Source: Nitrosomonas sp. (GTDB lineage Bacteria > Pseudomonadota > Gammaproteobacteria > Burkholderiales > Nitrosomonadaceae). Taken from it: a stretch of DNA of 54,702 nt. This document shows, one piece after another, positions 37,018 to 47,546 of the stretch; the first letter of the stretch is position 1, and each line of letters opens with the position of its first letter. The position numbers and the translations under genes are program-made. Location: NCBI RefSeq assembly GCF_024282095.1, contig NZ_JAMWZS010000016.1, positions 1 to 54,702 on the forward strand, in the 5' to 3' direction. The notes under the pieces were generated by a model. That model did not search any database. It was not told the origin of the DNA and saw nothing but the letters and a program-made list of their open reading frames with translations.

Positions 37018-38385
37018 TTAAATCCAAGCAAACCAATCCAAATGTAGATTCTGGCCCCACGTATTAACTGGCCAAGAATCAAGTCTTCTGACATTGATGC
37101 TAAATCCATTTGGATGGATTCCTTTAGTGGATACAACAAACACATCACCATGAGATTCAACGTCACGTGCTGTTGCGATTACCTTAGGAATTGAGGAGAA
37201 AGGTTGTGGAAACGAAATTGAGAAACTGACAGACCCTTTATCTACTCCGTTACTACCAAGTGAAGTGGTCCCAGTTTGGAACTTACTAAATACCGCGCCA
37301 CCATTTAATTGAAATGTTCCTCCGACAGCTATGTTGCCTTCAACAGTCAAATTACCATTTCCACCCCATGCTTTACTTACGACTACGCCAGCTTTATTTA
37401 GTAAAAAAAGTAACTCATCTCCAGCGATATGCATTCTTCCACCTGGCATTTCGTTGCAAATGCTTAGCGCACTATCACCTCGGTTTCCAAATCCGATCCA
37501 TGCCTTTCGCCCTGCTCCTAGTCCGCCGGGGTACCATTGGATGTAAGCGTGATCTATTCCTTCCAGACTCAATACTCCAGCATTCCCTGCCACATGAAGC
37601 TTTGATGTTAGGCTGGTTGTTCCAATTCCTACATTGCCACCTAGAAACGAAGTGGTACCACCTGCTGTATCCTTGAAGATAAATAGACGGTCACTTCCGC
37701 CGTCATACTCAAAATCTGCCGTATCCGGAAAAATTGTTAGATATCCGTGATACGGCTGCATAACGCCTGCTATGGTCAATCTGCCCGATGGAGTTGTCGT
37801 TCCAATGCCTATTTTGCCGTCTGATGTTATGCAAAGCTTATCATTTCCAGACCATAATCTAGCTTTGTTTTCAATAGAATACCAAACCCAGCGTTCTCCA
37901 TTTGGTGGCGTTTCAACAAATGATGAACCTCTATTTCCAAAGGAAAAACCACCTGTTGGTCCACCACTATGAATTTCATGTCCTTCGACTTGAAGTGTGC
38001 GTTTAACGTCGACAGTTCCAATCCCAACATTACCACTTGCCGTAACCCTTAAAAGCTCCTTAGGCGCTGGCGGCGGAGCCCCATAGCCTGAAAATAGAAT
38101 GCGCAGCGAATCATCATCATTATCACCAAAAGCAATTACAGCATCCTTTCGATCCAATCCTTCATCTTTCAATCCTACAAAAAGATGATCAGACCCCCAG
38201 TTTTGTAGGATGCCATAACCATTCTGCAAACCCCACATCTTTCCTGCTGCAATTTTTGTAAACTTCCCCCAAATATTGTCATGGCCGAAATGATCTTGCC
38301 ACACCTCATTATCGGGATTATTACTAGTTTCACCTTCAATATGAAGTTCCCCTGAAAGGTACCATTGGTTTGGATTATCACTCAT
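37018..38385 (-). CDS. fibre-like protein with C-terminal H-type-lectin-like domain
   Basis: The 455-residue protein starts NPNQWYLSGELHIEG and carries several GNVGIGT/KIGIGTTTP beta repeats typical of phage fibre shafts. The last 75 residues (about 381-455) look like an H-type lectin: paired aromatics, FSSIPKVIATARDV, NGFSINVRRLDSW and a final LDWFAWI. H-type lectins bind GalNAc-type glycans and form trimers. No signal peptide. It follows the 579-residue protein by 54 bases in the same direction. Confidence 0.8.
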   Translation of the reverse strand: MSDNPNQWYLSGELHIEGETSNNPDNEVWQDHFGHDNIWGKFTKIAAGKMWGLQNGYGILQNWGSDHLFVGLKDEGLDRKDAVIAFGDNDDDSLRILFSGYGAPPPAPKELLRVTASGNVGIGTVDVKRTLQVEGHEIHSGGPTGGFSFGNRGSSFVETPPNGERWVWYSIENKARLWSGNDKLCITSDGKIGIGTTTPSGRLTIAGVMQPYHGYLTIFPDTADFEYDGGSDRLFIFKDTAGGTTSFLGGNVGIGTTSLTSKLHVAGNAGVLSLEGIDHAYIQWYPGGLGAGRKAWIGFGNRGDSALSICNEMPGGRMHIAGDELLFLLNKAGVVVSKAWGGNGNLTVEGNIAVGGTFQLNGGAVFSKFQTGTTSLGSNGVDKGSVSFSISFPQPFSSIPKVIATARDVESHGDVFVVSTKGIHPNGFSINVRRLDSWPVNTWGQNLHLDWFAWI

Positions 38386-38439
38386 TGTTCTTCTCCTTTC
38401 CCGCTATCCTGTAGATGTCAATTAAGCTATTCACTGATA

Positions 38440-40179
38440 TTAGGTATTGGTTTTAGGTGGTATCAGCCTATCGAATTGCAAACCACTGGATCCTTCGCCC
38501 CGGCCCACGCCTTTGCGGCACCCAATCCAAAGGTAGGTTTCACCATTAATCCAGCGGGCGTATTGCCAGGCGCGCGCAACGTAGGCGCCTTCACGCGGCA
38601 CTTCTTCCTCATGAATCGGTTCCTTCTCCGCCAGTATGCGCCCTTGCGCATCACCGAATGGTTTAAACCATATTGGTGGCGAATCATCTCCGATTCTGTA
38701 AGGTTGCAACGAGATCCAATGTTGTGGAACCTCACTTTCCAAGCGGTATACCAAAGCCGGTGGATTTTCTTCTGATGCGAATCCAGACGGCGGGGACTGA
38801 GATTCACGTGAGCGGAAAAATTCTTCTGAACGATTGAATGCCTGACCCAGCGGTCCTTCCACGACTCGTTCCACAGCCCAGGCCATGTTTGCCATTTCAT
38901 CGCGCAGCAATAATACTTCTTCTAGATCAGGGCCATGCAAGCTTGTACCGAGTGTCGGTGGAAGAAACAAATTAAAGTCTGCCGATGTGTTTGATGACGA
39001 ATCGAACGAAAGCTGGAACATGCTCCAGGGCAGTTCTTTGTCTGGCCTGCCTTCTTTCTTTGCGTTTTCCCTATCAATGTTATACGCTGAGGACACTGAC
39101 AAAAGCTCTCCAAAGGTATTCCGTACTTCCAGTGTATGCGTGTTACAGAGCGTTCCGACCGGCACCATGACAGGAACGATAAACCAATCGTCCCCGGTAA
39201 TCAGGGCGAAATCGATAAGCAGTAACTTAGCCAGCTGCTGACGTCCTGCAGCCATGGCACCAAAATCAACTCGAGCATCCTCAAATTCCCAATAACGTGA
39301 AACAGGCATACCTCGGTAATTGATAGGCATTGGAATCGCACTACATGAAATTTTCTCTGCTTTGATTTCATCTGGATTAAGATCAGTTCGCTTAGCACCT
39401 AAGGACCCACCTTGCTGGATATTGAAAGAATACCAGTCCAGATGGCCACCACTATATTCAGGCGCATTTAGCACAATTTCGCCTTCTGGAGCCGGTGCAG
39501 CCACGCTGATACGATATTCCAGCCGATTCGGCAACCAAGCGGATTCATCCGCATCGGGTTCACTAAACAGTGTTTTGTACCATTCACTCCAGCTCTTAAC
39601 TGTTTTGTCAATCGTGTCACGCTCTGCCGGATTATGTGATTGATACCACGCTTGCCAATCCTGCGATTTTTTCTGCACTTGGTCATAAAGCACATGACCA
39701 TCCGGAACCCGATTCGCCATCACGCGCAAGAAATTGACTGTATTGTGATCATGTTCAAGTTCTTTGAGCCGCTTTTCATCAGGCGGTTGAAGTCGAAACT
39801 CTTCCACTTTCAATATGGCACTTCGAAGTTTTCCGGAATCTCCATAAACCGCTAACAATCGCAAAAAATGCAAACCGGCTTCCGCTACCAAGCGCGGCTG
39901 ATCTTTCCCATCCATACGAACTTTTTCACGCTCAATTATTGTTTCCAATGGCAGAGACCCCATTTTGACGGCCTTATTGGAGGAATTTCGGGTCAATGGA
40001 GTGCAATTCATCACCATCTGGGCATGTACCGGAGAACCCACATTTTCAAAACGAAATTCTCCGATTTGCCACTGCCTTGCGAGCATCCAAAGGGGATCAT
40101 GAACGGCTGCACGCAACCCCGCCTCCAGATTTGTACCGAGGCTGCTTGGTTCAAGGCGTAACCAGATATTGGTTGACAT
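38440..40179 (-). CDS. unknown large protein of the giant operon (about 579 aa)
   Basis: I set the start at ATG 40179 (MSTNIWLRLEP) because GGGAGG lies upstream; an upstream frame to 40212 adds 11 weak residues. Recognisable stretches are ARQWQIGEFRFENVGSPV near the N terminus, DWFIVPVMVPVGTLC, and a C-terminal RAWQYARWINGETYLWIG. I do not know a characterised family. There is no signal peptide or transmembrane segment, and it looks soluble and beta/alpha mixed. It sits between the 1527-residue protein and the lectin fibre with spacings that fit one operon. Confidence 0.8.
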   Translation of the reverse strand: MSTNIWLRLEPSSLGTNLEAGLRAAVHDPLWMLARQWQIGEFRFENVGSPVHAQMVMNCTPLTRNSSNKAVKMGSLPLETIIEREKVRMDGKDQPRLVAEAGLHFLRLLAVYGDSGKLRSAILKVEEFRLQPPDEKRLKELEHDHNTVNFLRVMANRVPDGHVLYDQVQKKSQDWQAWYQSHNPAERDTIDKTVKSWSEWYKTLFSEPDADESAWLPNRLEYRISVAAPAPEGEIVLNAPEYSGGHLDWYSFNIQQGGSLGAKRTDLNPDEIKAEKISCSAIPMPINYRGMPVSRYWEFEDARVDFGAMAAGRQQLAKLLLIDFALITGDDWFIVPVMVPVGTLCNTHTLEVRNTFGELLSVSSAYNIDRENAKKEGRPDKELPWSMFQLSFDSSSNTSADFNLFLPPTLGTSLHGPDLEEVLLLRDEMANMAWAVERVVEGPLGQAFNRSEEFFRSRESQSPPSGFASEENPPALVYRLESEVPQHWISLQPYRIGDDSPPIWFKPFGDAQGRILAEKEPIHEEEVPREGAYVARAWQYARWINGETYLWIGCRKGVGRGEGSSGLQFDRLIPPKTNT

Positions 40180-40234
40180 AAATACAATTACCTCCCTGAT
40201 CTGGAATGGCAAAGATCAATTAAGAAACATAGTG

Positions 40235-43200
40235 TCATGATGGCGCTTTCTCCTTCCATTCAGGGGCGCGGGCTTGAGAAAAATAAAGTGCCGGTAGGAA
40301 CTGTCCTATGTCTGTTAATGTGCCAGGTTCATTTGGTTTTGAACCATCGTGTTTGGGATGTAGCAAACGACTTAAATCCACTGCCCGGAATTTGGCCAGT
40401 TCCAGTGTCTCGAGTAGCGTATCCGCCAATATTTCCAAATTCCATTCTGAATTTTTATTAGGTGGCACTGCTAGTAAAATAGCTTGCGGTGCGCGTGATT
40501 GCGGCGCATCGAAATGAAATGCCAGTCCTGTGATTTCCTCTTTGCTTGGAACCACCTCCACCCATTCATCAATGAGCAATCCCGCTACCGGATTTGCAAG
40601 ATCCAGGTCTGCCGGCGCATGAACAACAAGGGATAAACGGCTTCCTGGCAAATCCCCAGGTAAAGCTACCCAACGCTCCTTGGGATCTTTCTTCGGATCA
40701 TAAGGTAGCTGCCCAACACTGAAGCCCAGTTTACTTTCTCCAATTGCTTCTGCATACATCAAAACGGCATCCAAACGCGCTGCCCCTTCCCGCACACGTG
40801 CAATACGCTGAAACCATGTGACTGATTCCAGCGGGTTATTATTTTGCAATTCGTTACTTGCCAAAAAGGTTGTACGCAAATCTGCTGCATTAATTGGGCT
40901 AAAACGCGGGAGAACACGAAATTCTTGTCCGAAAATTTCACGCATCCTGGCAACATGGTAATCGCGCATGACAGCAGACGTTTTATCTTCAGTCTTTAAA
41001 TTATTGTGACTATCTGTCAAAGTTTTTATGCGATCGTAACGCTTTTCAATTACATCGAGAATAGATTGAAGCTGGGACAAGAGCGTTTTCTGTACTTTAG
41101 GCGTTTCTCCTATCGGAGCAATTGGAATCGCATCGGCTAAACTATACAGCGATAGCTGCATTAAGTTGTCGCGGATAGTTTGGCAATCAATTAATCGTTC
41201 TGAACTATCCTCAGCCAGCACACCGGCCATGTTTGATAATTGCTCGAGGCGTTTGCGGACCATGCCAAAGTCAATAACTGCTGTTTTATCTTCTTGAAAA
41301 TCTATGAATAATTTTGTGTAAGCATCTGTAAAATTTTTCAACGTTAACTTTATACGTTCACTTAATGCCAACGGCGAATCTGCAGACTCTCCGGCCCGCA
41401 CTGTATCTTCTTCTGCTTCGAGTGGAATGGATTGGCCAGGTTGCGCTAGATTACGAGAGCTAAGCACTTGTGATGAAGTAATTAATTTCCGTGCCACTCG
41501 CACTATTTCCAGAACTTCTGCAAAACTCAAAATAGCATTCGACGAGCCAGGGCTGGGCACAAAATTGAGTCTAATCTCAGTAGCCGATGTTTGAGTAGCA
41601 GGTAAAGACTGCTGTACCAAATAAATGATACGCTGCTCCAGCTCTGAGCGTTGCGCATCACCTTCACTCTCGGGCAGATAAAGCAAATCAATCGGTGCCA
41701 AACCGAGTTGATCTAACGTAATCGTAAGTGGATCCGAAATAATCGAATTCTCTGCATTATGATATACGACACTGCAAGCTGCTTGTGGCACACGAGGCCC
41801 AAACAGCTGGGCTGCCCAAGCATTTAGAAAAGGTTCCGCTCGCGCCCGCGCAGTTTGCGACCCCCAAACAGGTCCTTTCGGCAAGCCGGTAAAAATAACC
41901 GCAATTCGATGTGTAATGGCAATCCCAGTACGCGGTGTACGAATCACATCAAGTTCCGGGGGTGGTGCCTCACCTTCAGCAATAGCCGACAAGGTTGCAC
42001 CTGCGCGGACTGGATTTCCTTGAGCGATCTGATGAACCGATTCTGCAAGAACCAGATCACCAATGGCATCCACTGCATCTTCGAGGTTCTTCAGTTCCTT
42101 GACGCAAGCATTATATTTATCCGCATTATTAATTTGATCAGGCAAACCGTATTGTCCCCATGGAATAGGCTCAAACGGATTGGGTTTAGTTGGATCGGGG
42201 TTAGGTCGCCATCTATACAAAAGCTCCAATCCATCCACCACCTGGTTAACAGGTTGTGCGTTAATGGCGTCTTCAGAATATGTTGTTATATCCAATGGCG
42301 CAATTTTGCGGAAAATGGGGATGTATTGATCAAGTATCAGACCTGGATGATTCTCATGTAACCCCCGTTCAAAACGATAACCGAGTAAAGCTCCCAGCGA
42401 TTGTCCCTGGCGTACGCCATCGAGTAACCACAATGCATTGCGAATACGTTCCGAAGATAAATTAACCGCGAGCGCTTCTCGATCATTTTGATCGGTGCGA
42501 GACAAGTAGCCACTACGCAATAACGCAGCCGTTGTCGCATGAGCAAGCGAGGGGGCGTGAACGAAACCGTGATTTTCCTCTGTTGCTGCCCCCTGTTTTA
42601 AATCCTCCACCCATCCATATCCTCCCAAATAAATTCCTTTTGATTTCTTTGGTTTATTACGCATCGACTCAAGCCGTTTGGTAGCTAATGAGGTCGCCCA
42701 AGCATCGTAGCGATGTGAACAAAGATCCAATGTTTCACGAAATAATTCGTCCAGCAAAGCACTGGCTTCACTAGCCAGTTTACTCAGATAATCTAGGTTT
42801 CTGAAGAATGATGAAAATTCACCAAGTTCACTTGCGAGTTCAACTGATATTTTTGGTATTTTTGCAACATTAAAATCATGACTACTCAGTTGCTGTTTAA
42901 TGTTATCCAAGTAATCTGAAACTTTAGGAGGGTCCAGACTAGAATCTGAACGGCCCAATACATTCCACAAGGCAGGAATCTCCCCTTCTTCAAACTCGGA
43001 TTCCGTACGTTCTTCGGGTGGCAATTTAAGAATACGAATAGCAGCAACCAAATATTCCCGCAAGCACGCCTCGCGTAACAGCCAATGCGATAATGGATTT
43101 GACTCAGAATTTAACTTAAGTAGCAGGATTTCATCATAAGAGCTTGTGCTCAAATAATTGAAAAACTCTTTATCCTTATTACCGGTGGCACCGGGTGGAG

Positions 43201-44818
43201 TAATCATTCCTCCCGGCCATTGAGAATTGGAAGGATAATCGCCATATACCATCCGAATGTGGCGCGGTATCCAGGTTAACTCGGAACCCTGCATTTTGTT
43301 TTCCCATGCTTGATTACCAGAAGAATAATGTTTACTGGATTCAGAAGAATCATGTGTACTGGATTCAGAGGACGGTGAAAGCCGTGCAATACGCTGACCA
43401 GCTCGTCGATGATAAGCCACTGAAACGGGATTGAGATTGAGGATATTCTGCAATTCATCAAAAGTACCCGAGCCCCCAGGTACTTTAGGAACAGATACCA
43501 GTGCGGCTTTCCAAGTTTCACGTAATTTATACAAAAAAGCAGCCAATGGTTTATCTATGGATGTATCATCATCCATGACTTCCCAGTGCTTGAGCGATAT
43601 CACAGGCAACAAGCCGTAAGGCTGTACACCAACACGAATCGCTGGTAATGGTCCCCGGGCACGTACATAACGTTCAAAATGAGCACGCGCCAAGCGCAAT
43701 TCTTTGTCAGTCGGTGCATTCGACCCAGCCATCATTTGTTCCAGAAAATACCCCCAAGTGGCTTGCCAGAGCGTAGCATTCATAATCCGAGCGTTAAATT
43801 GTTCGATGCTATCCGCTTCGCGCACATGTGCAAGAACATCATCAATACCAAGTCTATCCGCTTCGCGCACATGTACAAGAACATCAATACCAAGTGCTTG
43901 AGCAGTGATCGCACGATTAGAATTTTCAATCAAGTCAGAAGCAGGCTCCCGCTCAACGCGGTAACTGTTTTCAAAACCTGGGTCGAGCGTACTGTACCCC
44001 GAAACAACGTCGTCGGTATTATTGGTAGGTGTCCCCTGCGGCAAGAAGCTGATTCCCTGTGTGTGATGGTGCGCACGAATCAATTCCTGGAGTTTCGTCT
44101 GACCTTGCTTTCCGTCAAATGCAGTATTGACACCCAGTACCATAAGCCGTTTGATAGGCTTAGCTGATGCATAAGGAATGCGCAACCCCATTCCCATTTC
44201 CTCAGCTTTGTTAAAATTGATCAGCCAACCAACTTTATCGTCATTCTCTATGGCATCAGCATTCAACCCTTTATTTTTATCGGGAGAAATTCCGACATGA
44301 AGTGGCAACTTTATAGGTTTTCCTTCATCATAAATAAGCGGTTCAGAATCTTCACTTTCATAAATCAGTGCAATCCATTTATCGGGAAGTATTTGGGTAT
44401 AGGGCGCTCGAGTCCAGGCATCGGTATGTGTTTCTGGTTTTGGAAATTCTGGTTCAGCCGGTAATTTAGCTTCAGCTGAAATAGGATTGGAAGGCTGTTT
44501 TTCTGGGTTTTTGGGGGTCAGCTTCTGAGCAATCCAGGCGGCACGTGCGGCTCCAAAATGTTCTGCAAGCTGCGCCCAGGCGCTGCGTGCTTGTGCTTTA
44601 TCATTTCCCGCCCGCCAAGTATGTATCCAGAAATTTCTCCCCCAAGCGATCTCAGTCTCAGTCAATTCAGGCTCAAATGAATCCACATGCACGGTATCAG
44701 GATATATGCGCACCAGCAGTTCATCATCTGCAAAATGAGTTTCCAACCGCACAGGGAACAGCGCAAGAGGCAGATCAGTTTCGAGTCCGAGCGAACTGTT
44801 TAGATTGATTGCTGGCAT
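40235..44818 (-). CDS. unknown giant protein (1527 aa)
   Basis: The N terminus has LPLALFPVRLETHF and RIYPDTVHVDSFEPELTE, and the C terminus has SLVVHAPADLDLANPVAGLL, WVEVVPSKEEITGLAFHFDAPQ and ARAPQAILLAVPP, recurring stretches I associate with uncharacterised multi-gene clusters of large bacterial proteins, without a named function. A 45-bp tandem duplication lies at 43811-43897 (protein pattern VLVHVREAD twice). No signal peptide, no membrane segment. It is 22 bases from its upstream neighbour. Its size and lack of enzymatic motifs suggest a structural or scaffold part of the assembly. Confidence 0.82.
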   Translation of the reverse strand: MPAINLNSSLGLETDLPLALFPVRLETHFADDELLVRIYPDTVHVDSFEPELTETEIAWGRNFWIHTWRAGNDKAQARSAWAQLAEHFGAARAAWIAQKLTPKNPEKQPSNPISAEAKLPAEPEFPKPETHTDAWTRAPYTQILPDKWIALIYESEDSEPLIYDEGKPIKLPLHVGISPDKNKGLNADAIENDDKVGWLINFNKAEEMGMGLRIPYASAKPIKRLMVLGVNTAFDGKQGQTKLQELIRAHHHTQGISFLPQGTPTNNTDDVVSGYSTLDPGFENSYRVEREPASDLIENSNRAITAQALGIDVLVHVREADRLGIDDVLAHVREADSIEQFNARIMNATLWQATWGYFLEQMMAGSNAPTDKELRLARAHFERYVRARGPLPAIRVGVQPYGLLPVISLKHWEVMDDDTSIDKPLAAFLYKLRETWKAALVSVPKVPGGSGTFDELQNILNLNPVSVAYHRRAGQRIARLSPSSESSTHDSSESSKHYSSGNQAWENKMQGSELTWIPRHIRMVYGDYPSNSQWPGGMITPPGATGNKDKEFFNYLSTSSYDEILLLKLNSESNPLSHWLLREACLREYLVAAIRILKLPPEERTESEFEEGEIPALWNVLGRSDSSLDPPKVSDYLDNIKQQLSSHDFNVAKIPKISVELASELGEFSSFFRNLDYLSKLASEASALLDELFRETLDLCSHRYDAWATSLATKRLESMRNKPKKSKGIYLGGYGWVEDLKQGAATEENHGFVHAPSLAHATTAALLRSGYLSRTDQNDREALAVNLSSERIRNALWLLDGVRQGQSLGALLGYRFERGLHENHPGLILDQYIPIFRKIAPLDITTYSEDAINAQPVNQVVDGLELLYRWRPNPDPTKPNPFEPIPWGQYGLPDQINNADKYNACVKELKNLEDAVDAIGDLVLAESVHQIAQGNPVRAGATLSAIAEGEAPPPELDVIRTPRTGIAITHRIAVIFTGLPKGPVWGSQTARARAEPFLNAWAAQLFGPRVPQAACSVVYHNAENSIISDPLTITLDQLGLAPIDLLYLPESEGDAQRSELEQRIIYLVQQSLPATQTSATEIRLNFVPSPGSSNAILSFAEVLEIVRVARKLITSSQVLSSRNLAQPGQSIPLEAEEDTVRAGESADSPLALSERIKLTLKNFTDAYTKLFIDFQEDKTAVIDFGMVRKRLEQLSNMAGVLAEDSSERLIDCQTIRDNLMQLSLYSLADAIPIAPIGETPKVQKTLLSQLQSILDVIEKRYDRIKTLTDSHNNLKTEDKTSAVMRDYHVARMREIFGQEFRVLPRFSPINAADLRTTFLASNELQNNNPLESVTWFQRIARVREGAARLDAVLMYAEAIGESKLGFSVGQLPYDPKKDPKERWVALPGDLPGSRLSLVVHAPADLDLANPVAGLLIDEWVEVVPSKEEITGLAFHFDAPQSRAPQAILLAVPPNKNSEWNLEILADTLLETLELAKFRAVDLSRLLHPKHDGSKPNEPGTLTDIGQFLPALYFSQARAPEWKEKAPS
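43811..43897 (-). repeat. tandem 45/42-bp in-frame duplication
   Basis: A 45-bp unit at 43811-43855 is followed directly by a 42-bp near-copy at 43856-43897, one codon shorter. It duplicates the stretch LGID(D)VL.HVREAD inside the 1527-residue protein. No frame is lost. Confidence 0.8.
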
Positions 44819-44840
44819 TTCTACTATGTTCCTTATTAGT

Positions 44841-47534
44841 TTATTTCACAAACCATTCACTCGACAAAATGATGTAGCGAAAGGGTTTTTGTAATGTAAT
44901 ATAGGCGAGATGGGCGCTATTTCTAGCCCAAAAAGCGTTCAACAAATTAGCTGAATCAAGCGTTATATATTTTTTAGCCGCATCGGATTTAGGCTCTGAT
45001 TTTGTATCTGGTTTAAGGTAAATATACCCACTGTCATCATCGCGGAGTGGAACATCATCCCATATCAAATTGCACCATGTTGTCAAAAACTCTTTCTCGT
45101 TTCTAACAATATCCAGTCCAAATCTTGTTTCCGTTGGATTTTCTTCAAGAATAAAAGACCAATTATCGCCAGAGGACTTCATGTTAATGCTAAATCCCAA
45201 CAGCGTAATACCAGGCACAGGACTGACTCGTAATACCGGAAACTGATATTCTGGATTTCCTTTTTCTTGCGCATAGATAATGGTATTCGGATAACGCATC
45301 AGGAGATCCCCTTTAATCAGGAGCACCCAAAGCTCTCCACGACCCGGGACCATATTTTCACCAAGACCTCTTTCCCATTCATGTATTTCAGAAATATCAT
45401 GTTGAACAGGCTTATCACTGCCGCGATCATCCCAGAATTTCCGGAAGTAAGTCTTGCCCAAATGAGTGGGATATTCCCGCCACAATAGCTCACGGCTCAT
45501 TTCATGATTGAGCCCTACCAGGTACGCTTCAATGAATGCCGCATTAGTTTTTAAAGTAACCAATGAGTTATTGGGAATCTGATCGACTCCAGGAATGAGC
45601 ATTTCCTGGAATAAATCACGCAGCGGCTCACACATCGGCTGAGGAAAAGACAAAGAATCCTTGCTGCGCAATTCGAGTGGCTTTTGATCTTCAGCATTAG
45701 AGGGGGCCTTATCTAATTTACGTTGCCGAGAATCCTTCAACCCGCTTTGCGGCAATTCCAATCTAGCCTGTATATCCTCTCTGAAAGTCAAGTTGGGTCT
45801 GATATTTTCCAGGCGGGTTTTTTTGACTGTATCGATCAATTCTTGTTGGGGTTCAGGCAACACCGGTTGAGCCTGAACAACGAAAACTGGATAATAACTC
45901 GCTATTATCCAGGGAATTACAACGCTGACCGGCGAAGTTACTAAAACTTCCTCTCTTTTTTCAGGTGAACCGACCGCCGCTGTAATGCGAGAAATCTTAG
46001 GACTTTTTTGCTGCAGCTTTTGCTCACCCAAAGCCAGACCGCCGCCAAATAAATGTCCTTGCGATCTCAACAAACGGCGGCAACTCGCCGACACGAGCAC
46101 CTTCTCTAATTGATTCTCTGCTAACTCTGTAGCCACCCGCTTAGTCTTTTGAGATGCAGCAGATTTTTTTTCACCCGAATGTAAATGGTAATCTACCGCT
46201 TTAGCAACAGGCTCGGTTATCTGCATAAAGGTCGCATCCGATAGACGTCCGAGTCGTTTAAAAATTGAATTTGACACATTCTCGGCAAGTTGTTTTTGCC
46301 TGATCAACTGATTAGCTGCCTGCCATCCGCCGGCTTGCTCCCACGCAGCTGCCATTAGCTGTTCTTGCTGACGTTGAATGACCTGTGTGCCCAACGCAGC
46401 CGCAACCCGATAGCGTGGATCGGTATTAAGTTGCTCGTACCAGAAAGGTAAGCCGGCATCATCTAGAGACGGTATACTGGGTACATCCTTTTTTACATGC
46501 CAGCTACCATAAACAGGCAGCGGAACATTGTCTGAAGGAGATTGAGAACCATCAATTCGCTTCCCAATCTTATCCCCAATATTTTCGAGAACATCTTTAT
46601 CCTCTGAATCTGGTTCATTTGATGTTTCAAGTTCAAGAGCGCTGATGATATCCAGCGTTACTGCTGGATCTGGCTTTTTGTCGAATAAACTTGAGATGTC
46701 CATGCGACGAAAGAAAGTCTCCTGAACTTTTTTATCCAACTCTCCAGGCATCTTAAGTCTTTTGACAAAACTCTTGAAATCCCCTTCCATTGCTGTACTG
46801 AATTCCCAATGATAATAAACAGGTAATCTAATCATGCCACTGTCGCTTAGCTTCCAAGCTGGCGCTAACTGACCATTCTGATCTGCGCCTTCAATCACCT
46901 TAAAAGCAGGCACGACACAAGCCATGTAATGATCATTTGCTTGCAGCTTGCGCGGACAGATTAGCCGGGAAACATTTTGCAAAGGTTTGGCTGCTAATTC
47001 GCCAGGAATATGCTCCTGGCTGGCACCTGAAGCCCCAACGTACTGTGCATGCGCCCATGCCCATGATTCATTCAGGTCTGGAAGTTCTTTAATATCGCAT
47101 TCTAATTCCGGCGATGACTTTGCAGGATCCGTAATAATTTTCCCATTCTCTTTGCGTAAAACCACCAAAACAATCCAGGGCAACAGACAGTCATTGGCGT
47201 CAGGCTTGCCAGGAGTAAATAGCCACGGAAAATCAGGCCGGTCAAACTCAATGAATGGAAAAAGATGAGGTAGAAAATCCGCCGTAAGATGACGTGGCTC
47301 GGTGCGGACAACTTCACGCGAATCAATTCCAACCACATCGCCAGGACCAAAGAGCGATAAATCGTTGACTTTAACAGGCTGGTCATTGAGCTTAAGATCA
47401 ACGATGATCTTTGCTCGCTCAGGAAAGGATAAGCCACCATGGAACGCATTTTCACCGAGTACAGGCATATCCTTATCGTTCTTCAACAAGCCATAGCGAA
47501 CCCAAGGTAAAAAATAGTAGGAAGTATCATTCAT
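44841..47534 (-). CDS. unknown large protein (897 aa)
   Basis: The N terminus contains YFLPWVRYGLL and LSLFGPGDVVGID, then EFDRPDFPWLFTP; the C terminus has GELWVLLIKGDLLMRYPNTIIYA and SFILEENPTETRFGLD. Together these are diagnostic of a conserved but uncharacterised family that I associate with the 1527- and 579-residue types. No catalytic motif is visible. Start ATG 47534. It sits 12 bases after the DUF6603-like gene, so translation is probably coupled. Confidence 0.82.
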   Translation of the reverse strand: MNDTSYYFLPWVRYGLLKNDKDMPVLGENAFHGGLSFPERAKIIVDLKLNDQPVKVNDLSLFGPGDVVGIDSREVVRTEPRHLTADFLPHLFPFIEFDRPDFPWLFTPGKPDANDCLLPWIVLVVLRKENGKIITDPAKSSPELECDIKELPDLNESWAWAHAQYVGASGASQEHIPGELAAKPLQNVSRLICPRKLQANDHYMACVVPAFKVIEGADQNGQLAPAWKLSDSGMIRLPVYYHWEFSTAMEGDFKSFVKRLKMPGELDKKVQETFFRRMDISSLFDKKPDPAVTLDIISALELETSNEPDSEDKDVLENIGDKIGKRIDGSQSPSDNVPLPVYGSWHVKKDVPSIPSLDDAGLPFWYEQLNTDPRYRVAAALGTQVIQRQQEQLMAAAWEQAGGWQAANQLIRQKQLAENVSNSIFKRLGRLSDATFMQITEPVAKAVDYHLHSGEKKSAASQKTKRVATELAENQLEKVLVSASCRRLLRSQGHLFGGGLALGEQKLQQKSPKISRITAAVGSPEKREEVLVTSPVSVVIPWIIASYYPVFVVQAQPVLPEPQQELIDTVKKTRLENIRPNLTFREDIQARLELPQSGLKDSRQRKLDKAPSNAEDQKPLELRSKDSLSFPQPMCEPLRDLFQEMLIPGVDQIPNNSLVTLKTNAAFIEAYLVGLNHEMSRELLWREYPTHLGKTYFRKFWDDRGSDKPVQHDISEIHEWERGLGENMVPGRGELWVLLIKGDLLMRYPNTIIYAQEKGNPEYQFPVLRVSPVPGITLLGFSINMKSSGDNWSFILEENPTETRFGLDIVRNEKEFLTTWCNLIWDDVPLRDDDSGYIYLKPDTKSEPKSDAAKKYITLDSANLLNAFWARNSAHLAYITLQKPFRYIILSSEWFVK

Positions 47535-47546
47535 CTAAGACTCACT

